Notes: generated by a model not told the origin, from the sequence alone. Positions 35,230-43,993 are shown, counted from the first letter of the stretch. The stretch is 64,000 nt of DNA from Sanguibacter hominis ATCC BAA-789 (GCF_012396185.1 NZ_JAAXOW010000003.1:124001-188000); one strand, 5' to 3'. Program-made: numbers and translations.

Positions 35230-36446
35230 CGGGCGCGCCCGTGGTGACGCGCGAGTCGATCCTCGACGCCGCGCGGATGCTCGAGGGCGTCGTGGTGCGC
35301 ACGCCCGTCGAGTCGAGCCGCGTCCTGAGCGAGCTCACGGGGCAGCGCGTCTTGCTCAAGTGCGAGAACCTCCAGCGTGCCGGGTCGTTCAAGGTGCGCG
35401 GCGCGTACGTGCGGATGGCGCGGCTGAGCGAGGAGGAGCGCCGCCACGGCGTCGTCGCGGCGAGCGCCGGCAACCACGCGCAGGGCGTCGCGGTCGCAGC
35501 ACGGACCCTCGGCATCCACGCGGTCGTCTACATGCCGACCGACGCCTCCCTGCCGAAGGTCGCGGCGACGCGCGAGTACGGCGCGGAGGTGCGGCTCGTG
35601 GGTTCGAGCGTCGACGACGCTCTCGCTGCTGCGCACCAGCACGCCCGCGCCACGGGCGCGGTGCTCATCCACCCGTTCGACCATCCGGACATCGTCGCGG
35701 GACAGGCGACGATCGCGTGCGAGATCCTCGAGCAGGTGCCTGACGTCGCGACAGTCCTCGTGCCCGTCGGCGGGGGAGGGCTCGCGGCCGGTCTCGTCGC
35801 CGCGTTCGGCTACCTGGCTCCGCACGTGCGAGTGGTCGGCGTGCAGGCCGAGCGCATGGCGTCGTACCCCGGCTCGCTGCGCGACGGCACGCCTTCTGCA
35901 GTCGAGCCGCGCTCGACGATGGCGGACGGCATCGCGGTCGGCATGCCCGGGCAGGTCCCGTTCGACGTGATCGCGCACGGCAACGCGGAGATCCGCACCG
36001 TCTCCGAGGAGCATCTCTCGCGCGGGCTGCTGCTCGTTGCGGAGCGCGCGAAGCTGCTGGTCGAGCCGGCGGGGGCGGCGGGCGTCGCTGCACTGATCGC
36101 GGAGCCAGGCTCGGTCGAGGGCCCGGTCGTCTGCGTGCTCTCCGGGGGGAACATCGACCCGGTCGTCCTGCTGCGGGTCGTCCGGCACGGTCTCGCGTCG
36201 GCGGGCCGCTACCTCCAGGTGCGCGTGCTGCTGACCGACCGTCCGGGTGCGCTCGCGAACCTCATGCTCGACCTCGCCGAGGTTGGCGGGAACGTGATGC
36301 ACGTCGAGCACGTCCGCACGGGACCGCACCTCGCGATCGACGAGGTCGAGGTGGTCGCGCAGGTCGAGACGAAGGGGCACGAGCACTGCGCCGAGCTGCT
36401 GGACCACCTGCGTCGTCAGGGCTACGTGCTGCCCGACGAACGCTGA
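35226..36446 (+). CDS. ilvA: Threonine ammonia-lyase with C-terminal ACT domain
   Basis: 406 residues. The PLP enzyme deaminates threonine to 2-oxobutyrate, the first step toward isoleucine. PLP Lys56 is in ENLQRAGSFKVRGAY; SAGNHAQGVA binds substrate and VPVGGGGLAAGL the PLP phosphate. A single ACT domain (about 325-406, LQVRVLLTDRPGALANLMLDLAEVGG) is the TdcB/short-IlvA arrangement common in Gram-positives. GTG start overlaps the transporter stop. The cotranscribed exporter may export an amino acid or keto acid (inference). Confidence 0.93.
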   Translation: MTGAPVVTRESILDAARMLEGVVVRTPVESSRVLSELTGQRVLLKCENLQRAGSFKVRGAYVRMARLSEEERRHGVVAASAGNHAQGVAVAARTLGIHAVVYMPTDASLPKVAATREYGAEVRLVGSSVDDALAAAHQHARATGAVLIHPFDHPDIVAGQATIACEILEQVPDVATVLVPVGGGGLAAGLVAAFGYLAPHVRVVGVQAERMASYPGSLRDGTPSAVEPRSTMADGIAVGMPGQVPFDVIAHGNAEIRTVSEEHLSRGLLLVAERAKLLVEPAGAAGVAALIAEPGSVEGPVVCVLSGGNIDPVVLLRVVRHGLASAGRYLQVRVLLTDRPGALANLMLDLAEVGGNVMHVEHVRTGPHLAIDEVEVVAQVETKGHEHCAELLDHLRRQGYVLPDER

Positions 36447-36450
36447 ACCT

Positions 36451-36502
36451 CGAACGACGAGGGCCCCGGTCACCTTGCGGTGACCGGGGCCCTCGTCGTT
36501 CG
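36451..36502. terminator. Bidirectional terminator between ilvA and greA
   Basis: Perfect 24-bp arms at 36451-36474 and 36479-36502 with loop TTGC. It lies between convergent genes and ends both; the arm starts CGAACGACGAGGGCCCCGGT. Confidence 0.92.
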
Positions 36503-36508
36503 TCTGCG

Positions 36509-36994
36509 TCAGCCCTGGAACGGCTTGGCGCTCTTGATGACGACCGTGATCTCGGCGCCGTTGGGCGCGTTGTACGAGACCGTGTCACCGACGGCGCGGC
36601 CGTTGATCGCGGCGCCGAGCGGGGACTTGTCCGAGTACACGGCGATGTCGGTCGTGCCGGCGATCTCGCGCGAGCCGAGGAGGAACTCGATGTCGTCACC
36701 CGCGACCTCGGCGAGGACGAGCATGCCCGGCTCGACGACGCCGTCGTCCGGCGGGGTGCCGATCTGGGCGTTCTCGAGCTTCGCCTTGAGCTCGCGGATG
36801 CGTGCCTCCTGCTTCGCCTGCTCCTCGCGGGCGGCGTGGTAGCCGGAGTTCTCCTTCAGGTCGCCCTCGTCGCGCGCCTGGGCGATCCTCGTCGCGATCT
36901 CGGTGCGGCCAGGCCCGGTGAGGTGCTCGTACTCGGCCTTCAGCCGGTCGTAGGCCTCCTGGGTCAGCCACGTGGCGGCGGTGGTCTCGGCCAC
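36509..36994 (-). CDS. greA: Transcription elongation factor GreA
   Basis: 161 residues. GreA enters the RNA-polymerase secondary channel and stimulates cleavage of backtracked RNA. The N-terminal coiled coil carries the tip acidic pair in ARDEGDLKENSGYHAAREEQ, followed by EARIRELKAKLENAQI; the C-terminal FKBP-like domain ends SPLGAAINGRAVGDTVSYNAPNG. GTG at 36994 is chosen because AAGGAG lies six bases upstream and the family start (WLTQEAYDRLKAEYEHL) follows; longer in-frame sequence is untranslated leader. Neighbours DUF4307 and mca match the M. tuberculosis Rv1080c-Rv1082 order. Confidence 0.97.
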   Translation of the reverse strand: MAETTAATWLTQEAYDRLKAEYEHLTGPGRTEIATRIAQARDEGDLKENSGYHAAREEQAKQEARIRELKAKLENAQIGTPPDDGVVEPGMLVLAEVAGDDIEFLLGSREIAGTTDIAVYSDKSPLGAAINGRAVGDTVSYNAPNGAEITVVIKSAKPFQG

Positions 36995-37165
36995 GATCGC
37001 TCCTTCCGTCAGTAAAGAAGTAGGCGCACGGTCAGTCACCGTGCGCCAGATGTGCTGTGCCCGGATCTCATTCGCGCAGGCGCGCGAGGTCGAGGACAGC
37101 GGTCGAAACACTCAGCATAGCCGGTGCTTCGTGCCTGGCGCGAGACTCCCGCCCGCGCGAGGGTG

Positions 37166-37600
37166 CTAGCGCGCGGTGCAGCTCTCGACCATGCCGGTCG
37201 TCGCGAGCTCGGACGTGCGTACCTCGACGGTGAACGTCTCGCGCTCGGAGGTGCCCGGGCCGATCGTCACGTCACGGAAGCCGACCTGGCCGTATGCCGT
37301 GTTGAGCGCGACGAGACGGCAGTCGAGCGTCAGATCGGCGTCCTTGGTGACGTTGAAGGTCACGGTCACGGCCTCGGGGCCCTGGACGGCGAAGCCGACG
37401 TCCTGCGTCGTGAACTTCTCGCTCGCGACCATGCTCCAGCCGCTCCATGCGGCGGCGACCGTGCCGACGATGCCGACCGTCCACAGGGCGGCGACGCGCA
37501 GGCGGCGCGCACGCGCGTCGGGAGCGACGGTGCCGTACCGCTCGGCGAGCGGGTCGGGAGCCGGATCTGTCGACGGGCCGCTGGGCGAGGTCTCGGACAT
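37166..37600 (-). CDS. DUF4307 membrane-anchored protein
   Basis: 144 residues: a cytoplasmic tail with ERYG (about 20-23), one membrane helix (VAALWTVGIVGTVAAAWSGW, about 36-56) and an outside beta-rich domain (VTVTFNVTKDADLTLDCRLVALN) with two Cys. This is DUF4307, equal to Rv1081c, conserved beside greA and mca; function unknown. The ATG at 37600 abuts the mca promoter; a -10-like GACAAT with six bases before the ATG fits the leaderless pattern. Confidence 0.87.
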   Translation of the reverse strand: MSETSPSGPSTDPAPDPLAERYGTVAPDARARRLRVAALWTVGIVGTVAAAWSGWSMVASEKFTTQDVGFAVQGPEAVTVTFNVTKDADLTLDCRLVALNTAYGQVGFRDVTIGPGTSERETFTVEVRTSELATTGMVESCTAR

Positions 37601-37636
37601 AGAATCATTGTCTCTCACCTCGAAGGGAAGTGGCTT
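37600..37636. promoter_or_regulatory. Compact divergent promoter of DUF4307 gene and mca
   Basis: Plus strand: -10 TAGAAT (37600-37605), overlapping the DUF4307 start codon, then a leader with GAAGGGAAG before the ATG at 37637. Minus strand: GACAAT six bases before the ATG at 37600. The two promoters overlap, so transcription of the two genes is likely mutually exclusive or coupled. Confidence 0.5.
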
Positions 37637-38521
37637 ATGTCCTCGACTCCGTTGCGCCTGCTGGCGGTGCACGCGCACCCCGACGACGAGTCGAGCAAGG
37701 GCGCGGCGACGATGGCCCGCTACGCGGCCGAGGGGGTCGAGGTCCTCGTCGTCTCGTGCACCGGAGGCGAGCGTGGCTCGATCCTCAACCCGAGCTGCAC
37801 GCTCGCGCCGTCGACGATCGAGGAGATGGCTGCGATCCGGCGCGTCGAGATGGCGGCGGCCGCCGAGGCGCTCGGTGTCCAGCACCGTTGGCTCGGATTC
37901 GTCGACTCGGGCCTGCCCGAGGGTGACCCGCTCCCGCCGCTCCCCGAGGGGTGTTTCGCGCTCGTCCCGCTCGAGGAGGCGTCGGCGCCGCTCGTCGAGA
38001 TCGTCCGCGACTTCCGTCCGCACGTCATGACGACGTACGACCCGTCCGGCGGCTACCCCCACCCTGACCACGTCATGTGCCACCGCGTCGCTTTCGAGGC
38101 GTACCACGCGGCAGGTGACGCCGAGCGCTACCGCGGCCACGGTGAGCCGTGGGCCCCGTCGAAGCTGTACTACAACCACGACTTCTCGATGAAGCGGATC
38201 CGCACGGTCCACGAGGCCATGGCCGACGCGGGCCTCGAGTCGCCGTTCGGCGAGTGGGTCGAGACGCGGGCAGCGCGCGAGATCGTCGAGCGTCAGGCGA
38301 CGACCGCGGTGCACTGCGCCGACTACTTCGACCGCCGGGATCGCGCGCTCATCGCGCACGAGACCCAGATCGACCCGGACGGGTTCTTCTTCGGCACGCC
38401 ACGCGACCTCGAGGCCGAGGTCTGGCCTGTCGAGGAGTTCGAGCTCGCCCACTCGCGCGTGCCCACCACGCTCCCCGAGGACGACCTGTTCGCCGGGATC
38501 CGTCACGAGGAGATCGCATGA
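37637..38521 (+). CDS. mca: Mycothiol S-conjugate amidase
   Basis: 294 residues. A zinc amidase that cleaves mycothiol conjugates of toxic electrophiles, giving a mercapturic acid for export and GlcN-Ins for mycothiol resynthesis. Zn motif AVHAHPDDESSKG (His14, Asp17) and the third ligand region GGYPHPDHVMCHR are present, as are SCTGGERGSILNP and the Mca-typical YYNHDFSMKRIRTVHEAM, which separates it from MshB. ATG 37637 follows GAAGGGAAG. Stop overlaps the next start (ATGA). It is direct evidence for mycothiol in this organism. Confidence 0.95.
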   Translation: MSSTPLRLLAVHAHPDDESSKGAATMARYAAEGVEVLVVSCTGGERGSILNPSCTLAPSTIEEMAAIRRVEMAAAAEALGVQHRWLGFVDSGLPEGDPLPPLPEGCFALVPLEEASAPLVEIVRDFRPHVMTTYDPSGGYPHPDHVMCHRVAFEAYHAAGDAERYRGHGEPWAPSKLYYNHDFSMKRIRTVHEAMADAGLESPFGEWVETRAAREIVERQATTAVHCADYFDRRDRALIAHETQIDPDGFFFGTPRDLEAEVWPVEEFELAHSRVPTTLPEDDLFAGIRHEEIA

Positions 38522-38850
38522 CCGTCCAGCTCGTCCCGCACACGTCGGCGCTCACGTTCGAGACCGTCAGCCCGAGCCCGTCGCCGACCGACGTGCTGCG
38601 CGGTGACCTCAACGAGTACGACGTGACGCCAGGCCTGATCGGCTTCCTCGCGATCTTCTTCATCGCGGTCGTGTGCATCCTCGGCTGGTTCTCGATGAAC
38701 CGGCGCGTGCGTCGGCTGCGCTTCGAGGAGCGTGCCGAGGCGGCGCGCGAGCCGCGCGACGTCACGGTCGAGGAGGCAGCGGCCGAGGGCCCCGGGGTCG
38801 CTGAGCCGGCCGGTGACCACGGCCCGACGCCGGGCCGCGCCGACGGCTGA
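38518..38850 (+). CDS. Small single-pass membrane protein downstream of mca
   Basis: 110 residues: a short N-terminal part with DLNEYDVTPGLIG, one helix (FLAIFFIAVVCILGWFSM), a basic stop-transfer (RRVRRLRFEER) and an acidic Ala/Glu-rich tail. It corresponds by position to Rv1083 behind mca. ATG at 38518 overlaps the mca stop, so it is co-translated. No function known. Confidence 0.85.
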   Translation: MTVQLVPHTSALTFETVSPSPSPTDVLRGDLNEYDVTPGLIGFLAIFFIAVVCILGWFSMNRRVRRLRFEERAEAAREPRDVTVEEAAAEGPGVAEPAGDHGPTPGRADG

Positions 38851-38852
38851 TC

Positions 38853-39656
38853 GTGCGCGTCTCGCTCGCGCAGGTCGCCGCGGTCGCTGACGCGGACGCG
38901 TGCCGTGCGCTCGCGCGCGAGGCGGTCGGGCGTGGGGCCGACGACGGCGCGGACCTCGTCGTCCTGCCCGAGTACGCGTCGTACTTCGATCCGCGCGGCG
39001 TGGACGCGGGGGCGGCCGAGCCCGTGGACGGGCCGTTCGTCATCGAGATGCGTGAGGCCGCGCGACGCCACGACGTCGCCGTCGCGGCAGGCGTCACCCT
39101 GGAGGGTGACGGACGAGGGCGCGCGAGCAACGGCGTCGTGCTCGTCGACGCTCAGGGCGAGCTGCGAGGCGTGTACCGCAAGGTCCACCTGTACGACGCG
39201 TACGGCGAGCGCGAGTCCGAGCGGTTCGCCCCCGGGCCGTTCGACATGCCCCCGACGATGACCGTCGGTGACGGGACCGTCGGCGTCATGACCTGCTACG
39301 ACCTGAGGTTCCCCGAGTCGGCGCGGCGCGCGCTCGACGCCGGTGCTGACGTCCTGCTGTGCCCGGCGGCGTGGGCTGCGGGGCCGGGCAAGATCGAGCA
39401 GTGGACCGTGCTCGCGCAGGCGCGTGCGATCGAGAGCACGGCGTTCGTCGTCGCGGTCGGGATGGCGGGGCGCGGCGTGTGCGGGAGCAGCACCGCGGTG
39501 GGCCCGGACGGGACTGTCCGTGCACGGCTGGGTCTCGAGCCCGGTCAGGTGACGGTCGACCTCGACCACGCGGACGTCGTGCGCACGCGTGAGCGCAACC
39601 CGTCGCTCGCGAACCGCCGGTTCGCCGTCGTGCCGCGTGAGGGTGCGGGAGGCTGA
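38853..39656 (+). CDS. Nitrilase/carbon-nitrogen hydrolase family protein
   Basis: 267 residues with the complete catalytic triad Glu40 (VVLPEYASYF), Lys110 (YRKVHLYDAYG) and Cys148 (VMTCYDLRFPESARRAL). The close match YRKVHLYDAYG and CYDLRFPE points to the Nit/deaminated-glutathione-amidase type rather than a true nitrilase. Follows the small membrane protein by 2 bases, so in the mca operon; a role in thiol or amide repair next to mycothiol turnover is an attractive inference. Confidence 0.88.
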   Translation: MRVSLAQVAAVADADACRALAREAVGRGADDGADLVVLPEYASYFDPRGVDAGAAEPVDGPFVIEMREAARRHDVAVAAGVTLEGDGRGRASNGVVLVDAQGELRGVYRKVHLYDAYGERESERFAPGPFDMPPTMTVGDGTVGVMTCYDLRFPESARRALDAGADVLLCPAAWAAGPGKIEQWTVLAQARAIESTAFVVAVGMAGRGVCGSSTAVGPDGTVRARLGLEPGQVTVDLDHADVVRTRERNPSLANRRFAVVPREGAGG

Positions 39657-39692
39657 GCGCAGCCCAGGAGGCTCGGGGGTGGGGCAGGCAGG

Positions 39693-40403
39693 TCAGAGCG
39701 TGTTGAGCGCGACGACGACTGCCGCGAAGTGGCACCAGAACCCGACCACGGTGCCCGCGTGGAACAGCTCGTGGAACCCGAACCAGCGCGGCACCGGGTT
39801 GGGCCGCTTGGTCGCGTACATGACCGCACCCACCGTGTAGGCGAGCCCGCCGAGCGCGACGAGCCACACGACGTCCTGGAAGCCGAGCCCCCAGAAGGTC
39901 GGCATGTAGCCGACCGCGACCCAACCGAGCGCGATGTACACCGGCGTGTAGATCCACCGGGGTGCGCCGAGCCAGATCATCCGCGCGGTGATGCCGAGCG
40001 CTGCGCCGCTCCACACGATCGCGAGGAGGATCGTGGCCGCGCGCGTGTCGAGCATGAGCACGGCGAGCGGGGTGTAGCTGCCCGCGATGATCAGGAAGAT
40101 GTTCGCGTGGTCCGCCCGGCGCAGCGCGGCCTTGACGGAGGGCCGCCAGTTCCCGAGGTGGTAGACGGCGCTCGTGCCGAACAGCAGCGCCGCGGTGATC
40201 GCGAAGACGAGGGACGCGACGCGCGGGGCGGTCGGCGGCGCGGCGACGGTCAGGAGGACGCCCGCGACGACCACGAGCGGGAAGTTGATCGCGTGGATCC
40301 AGCCGCGCAGGCGCGGCTTGACCACGTCGACGGGACCGGGGAGGTCGTCTGCGGGGCCTACGGGGTGTGCGGTCGCGTCGGTCGGGCTCGTGTCCTGCGC
40401 CAT
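39693..40403 (-). CDS. trhA: Hemolysin III/TrhA (PAQR) family membrane protein
   Basis: 236 residues with seven helices. Conserved PAQR motifs: FGTSAVYHLGNW (first His), RRADHANIFLIIAGSYTPLAVL (Asp-His) and FGFHELFHAGTVVGFWCHF (H-X3-H), likely zinc ligands. Function in bacteria concerns membrane lipid or energy homeostasis; the name hemolysin is historical. ATG 40403 has a leaderless -10 (TAGTCT, six bases upstream) overlapped by a TetR-like palindrome. Adjacent to the cis-prenyltransferase as Rv1085c/Rv1086. Confidence 0.92.
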   Translation of the reverse strand: MAQDTSPTDATAHPVGPADDLPGPVDVVKPRLRGWIHAINFPLVVVAGVLLTVAAPPTAPRVASLVFAITAALLFGTSAVYHLGNWRPSVKAALRRADHANIFLIIAGSYTPLAVLMLDTRAATILLAIVWSGAALGITARMIWLGAPRWIYTPVYIALGWVAVGYMPTFWGLGFQDVVWLVALGGLAYTVGAVMYATKRPNPVPRWFGFHELFHAGTVVGFWCHFAAVVVALNTL

Positions 40404-40409
40404 GGCGTC

Positions 40410-40435
40410 AGACTAACCTACGGTCCCGTAGGTTA
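40410..40435 (-). promoter_or_regulatory. trhA promoter with palindromic (TetR-like) operator
   Basis: Minus-strand -10 TAGTCT (40415-40410) lies six bases before the ATG. A palindrome with 10-bp arms TAACCTACGG (40414-40423) and CCGTAGGTTA (40426-40435) around a 2-base centre overlaps the -10 and the spacer, ideal for repression. No TetR gene is nearby. Confidence 0.7.
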
Positions 40436-40573
40436 CGTGTCGGGTGTTGTGAGAGTTTGGCGGACGGGCCTGTGGAGTCCGGTCTGAGGCGCACCGCCGT
40501 CCGGTACCGTGATCCTCGTCGCGCCGCGGGCCCCTGCGGGCGGCACCACCTCCAGCACCATGAGCGAGGACCA

Positions 40574-41335
40574 GTGCGGTTACCCCAGCAGCTCTACGGG
40601 CTCTACGAGCGTCAGCTCATGCGGTCGTTGCCGCACGAGGCGCTGCCCCGCCACATCGGCGTCATCCTCGACGGCAACCGCCGCTGGGCGCGCACCTTCG
40701 GCGAGTCCACCGCGACCGGTCACCAGCGCGGCGCCGAGAAGATCACCGAGTTCCTCGGCTGGAGCGAGGAGATCGGCACCGAGGTCGTCACGCTCTGGAT
40801 GCTCTCGACGGACAACCTCACGCGGGACCCTGAGGAGCTCGAGGCGCTCCTCGGGATCATCGTCTCCGCGGTCGAGGGCCTTGCGGCGTGCGGCCGCTGG
40901 CGGCTGCGCATCATGGGCCGGCTCGACCTGCTTCCCGACGACGTCGCCGCGACGCTGCGCGAGGCTGAGGCCAGCACGGAGGGCAACACGGGGCTGCACG
41001 TCAACGTCGCGATCGGCTATGGCGGCCGCCACGAGATCGCCGACGCCGTACGCGACTACCTGCGCGACCGCGCGCAGGCGGGGCTCACGATCGCCGAGGT
41101 CGCGGACGTCGTCGACGTCGAGGACATCGCCGCGCACCTCTACACGCGCGGACAGCCCGACCCTGACCTCGTGATCCGCACCTCCGGGGAGCAGCGGCTC
41201 TCCGGGTTCCTCCTGTGGCAGTCCGCGCACTCGGAGTACTACTTCTGCGAGGCGTACTGGCCGAGCTTCCGCCGCGTCGACTTCCTGCGGGCCCTGCGCT
41301 CCTACGTCACGCGCGACCGCCGGCTCGGCCGCTGA
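40574..41335 (+). CDS. cis-prenyltransferase (short-chain Z-isoprenyl diphosphate synthase/UppS family)
   Basis: 253 residues. Condenses isopentenyl diphosphate onto an allylic diphosphate in cis. Catalytic Asp33 in HIGVILDGNRRWAR, WMLSTDNLTRDPEEL, NVAIGYGGRHEIADAVRDYL and RTSGEQRLSGFLLWQSAHSE (the last two in family positions) are intact. Location beside trhA corresponds to Rv1086, which makes omega,E,Z-farnesyl diphosphate, so a short product is likelier than C55; product length cannot be read safely from sequence. GTG 40574 follows GAGGA; the longer frame covers the trhA promoter. Its stop is 3 bases from the convergent nirK stop. Confidence 0.9.
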   Translation: MRLPQQLYGLYERQLMRSLPHEALPRHIGVILDGNRRWARTFGESTATGHQRGAEKITEFLGWSEEIGTEVVTLWMLSTDNLTRDPEELEALLGIIVSAVEGLAACGRWRLRIMGRLDLLPDDVAATLREAEASTEGNTGLHVNVAIGYGGRHEIADAVRDYLRDRAQAGLTIAEVADVVDVEDIAAHLYTRGQPDPDLVIRTSGEQRLSGFLLWQSAHSEYYFCEAYWPSFRRVDFLRALRSYVTRDRRLGR

Positions 41336-41338
41336 ACC

Positions 41339-43993
41339 TCACGGCGCCACGACGAACGCCCCGCGCGCGCCGCGCTCGGCGTCCGACATGACGTGCGTGA
41401 CGAACGGGTAGGTCCCGGCCTCGGGAAGCTCGAGCTCGACGAACCCACCCTGCGCGACGGTGAGGCCGAGTGCCTGCGCGCCGCCCTGCTCGGCGCCGCC
41501 AGGACGCAGGCGGTACGCGCCCTCGTGGAACACCGTGTCGAACTGCCCGCCCACGACGTGGAACGACGAGCCCACGTTCGGCCCCGCCGCGAGGACCCAC
41601 ACGCGCACACGGTCGCCAGCACGGACCTCGACCGGGTCGTGCAGATAGCCGTCGGCGTACCCGTTGAAGACGACCAGGTCGGGGTGGCCTGAACCGACCC
41701 GCTCGGCGTCGACCTCGCCACCCTGCGGGCCGAGGTACATCTCCGACTGCACGAGCACGAGCTCGTGGTCGACGGGCGCGAGGTCGGGCGGGTCGATGAC
41801 GACCGCGCCCATCATCCCGTTCGCGATGTGCGCGCTCATCGGCGCCGTCGAGCAGTGGTACATCCAGATGCCCGAGCGGGTCGCCGTGAAGCGGTAGGTG
41901 AGCGTCTCGCCCGGGGCGATCGTCCGCATCGGCTCGTCCGGGGCGAGCGCGCCCGCGTGGAAGTCGATCGAGTGACCGATGCTGCCGTCGTTGACGAGCG
42001 TGATCTCGAACCGGTCCCCCACCTTCCCGCGGATGACAGGCCCGGGCGCCGACCCGCCGAAGGTCCACAGGGTCTGCGTGACCCCGGGAGCGACCTCCGT
42101 GAGCTGGTCCGTGACCTCGAGCGTGATCCGGTGCACCTTCTCGTCCGTCGCGGGCGCGACGCGCGGGTCGCGGGCCTCGAACCCCGGCGCGGGAGCGCGG
42201 GACAGGTCGATGTCGGCGGCGGCGCTCGCGGTCGGCTGCCCGGTCCCGGCGGTCGCGTGGCCCGGGTGGCCACCGACCGTCGCGGTGGGCACGCCCGTCG
42301 GGACGATCGTCAGCCGCATGCCCGACTGCTTGTGCCCGACGATCGTGCACCAGCCCTCGATGGTCCGGTCGACGACGCCCACGTCGAGCGTGACCGTCTC
42401 GCCGACCCCGATGCGTCCCGAGTGGTGGCCGGTGTCGAGCGCGAGGTCGTGGACCGTCGTCGTGTCCGTGTTGGTGATCGTCAGGACGAGGCGGTCACCC
42501 GCGGGCACGGTGATCTGCGAAGGGATGAACGTCATGTCGCGCGTCTCGATCGCGACCGTCGTCGTCCGTCCTGTCGGCGTCACGCCGGCTGGCTCCGCCC
42601 CGGTGGCGGCGGCCGACGTCGCCGGACGCACCGGCGGGTCGAGCGCCGTCGCGCCGGCGACGACGAGGAGCAGGACGCTCACACCGGCGACGAGGGCGCC
42701 CGTCGGGCGACGGGGGGGAGCGGGCTCCGCTGCGCGCGGCAGGTCGCCGCCTGCTGCGACGGTCCGGCGGGCGCGCCGGTGGTCGCGCAGCGCGAGCCCG
42801 AGCACGGGCAGGAACGACGCGAGGGCGACGAGCGCCGCGATGCTCGCGAGCGCGGCGAGCGTGCTGCTGCCCGGCAGGACGAACAGCAGCAGCCCACCGT
42901 TCGCCACGACCACCCGCACGACGGCGCCGCTCTCGAGGCGCGCCCCCGTCGCCCGGACGGTCGCCGGGCCGCCGCCGAGCACGACCGGCACGAGATAGGT
43001 GAGCGCGCCGAGGACGAGCTGTGCGGCGAAGCCGCCGACGAGCGGCGCGACGAGCGCCCCGACACGCGTCGCGACGACCTCCCACGTGGGGCTCACGAGC
43101 AGCAGCACGACGAGCGTGGCGAGCGAGCCGACGAGCCACGTCGTCGCCGCGGCGGTGGACCACGTCGCGAACGACGACGGCGGTCGCCGGCGCGCGCTCG
43201 TGACCATCGGCACGAGCGACACGACGACCCCGCCCACGTAGACGAGAACCCCCGCCGCGGCCACGGCTCGCACGCCGACGAGCGCGCCACCGGCTCCGAA
43301 GGCGAGCCCCGCGAGCATGAGAGCGAGCGTGCGGCCGGCGGCGCGGGGCGCCGTGGCGTCCATCGCGGTGCGCAGCATCGTCGGCCACAGCGTGACGAGA
43401 GTGCCGAGGACCGTGAGCCCCACGAACCCGAGCAGGTTCAGTCCGGCGTGCGCGAGGACGAGGCGCACGTGCCAGCCCGTCGCGGCGCCGCCGCGCGCGA
43501 GCAGCACGCCGAGCGCCGCGCCGAGCGGCAGGAGCGTGCCAGCGGCGACGTAGAAGCGCACGCACACCAGGAACCGGGGCGCGAGCGCGCTGCGGGACTG
43601 GAGCCACAGCGTCACGGCGTGCGCCGCGACGGCGAGGCCCACGAGGACGGCGCCGACGAGGGTCGCGGTCCAGCGGCTCGTCACCATCCCGGTCACGGTC
43701 GTGACGACGCCGACGTTGAGCACCACGAGGCGGGCAGCCTGCCAGCGCCGCGACGCGGGCGTGACGCGGCGTCGCAGGAGGGCGTCGGCGAAGTGCGCGC
43801 TCCACACGCAGACGGCGTTCGTGACGGCGCCGAGCAGCGTCATGTGCACGAGGAGCCACGTGGAGGCCGGGATCTCGCGGTGCGCGACCGCGACGACGAC
43901 GGTCGCGGCGAGCCAGGCGACGACGGGCGCGTTCGCCCCGAGGTGCCACGTCGACCGGGCCGAGAGCGGGCGGGGGGACGGGGTCGCGGTCAT
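41339..43993 (-). CDS. nirK: Membrane-fused copper nitrite reductase (NirK) with extra cupredoxin
   Basis: 884 residues in three parts. (1) About 1-415: some twelve membrane helices with several His in helices (LVHM, SAHFAD, LVLAHAGLNLLGF), similar in style to the NnrS-like protein encoded just upstream. (2) About 475-565: an extra cupredoxin with type-1 ligands His515, Cys549, His554, Met559 (WCTIVGHKQSGM). (3) About 620-884: two-domain NirK. Type-1 copper: His674, Cys714, His722, Met727 (YHCSTAPMSAHIANGM); type-2 copper: His679, His713, His867; catalytic Asp677 (HSIDFH) and His812 (FHVVGGQ). All positions needed for nitrite to NO reduction are kept. The extra cupredoxin and membrane part probably bring in electrons (inference). 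Start overlaps the stop of the NnrS-like gene (ATGA). Confidence 0.88.
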   Translation of the reverse strand: MTATPSPRPLSARSTWHLGANAPVVAWLAATVVVAVAHREIPASTWLLVHMTLLGAVTNAVCVWSAHFADALLRRRVTPASRRWQAARLVVLNVGVVTTVTGMVTSRWTATLVGAVLVGLAVAAHAVTLWLQSRSALAPRFLVCVRFYVAAGTLLPLGAALGVLLARGGAATGWHVRLVLAHAGLNLLGFVGLTVLGTLVTLWPTMLRTAMDATAPRAAGRTLALMLAGLAFGAGGALVGVRAVAAAGVLVYVGGVVVSLVPMVTSARRRPPSSFATWSTAAATTWLVGSLATLVVLLLVSPTWEVVATRVGALVAPLVGGFAAQLVLGALTYLVPVVLGGGPATVRATGARLESGAVVRVVVANGGLLLFVLPGSSTLAALASIAALVALASFLPVLGLALRDHRRARRTVAAGGDLPRAAEPAPPRRPTGALVAGVSVLLLVVAGATALDPPVRPATSAAATGAEPAGVTPTGRTTTVAIETRDMTFIPSQITVPAGDRLVLTITNTDTTTVHDLALDTGHHSGRIGVGETVTLDVGVVDRTIEGWCTIVGHKQSGMRLTIVPTGVPTATVGGHPGHATAGTGQPTASAAADIDLSRAPAPGFEARDPRVAPATDEKVHRITLEVTDQLTEVAPGVTQTLWTFGGSAPGPVIRGKVGDRFEITLVNDGSIGHSIDFHAGALAPDEPMRTIAPGETLTYRFTATRSGIWMYHCSTAPMSAHIANGMMGAVVIDPPDLAPVDHELVLVQSEMYLGPQGGEVDAERVGSGHPDLVVFNGYADGYLHDPVEVRAGDRVRVWVLAAGPNVGSSFHVVGGQFDTVFHEGAYRLRPGGAEQGGAQALGLTVAQGGFVELELPEAGTYPFVTHVMSDAERGARGAFVVAP

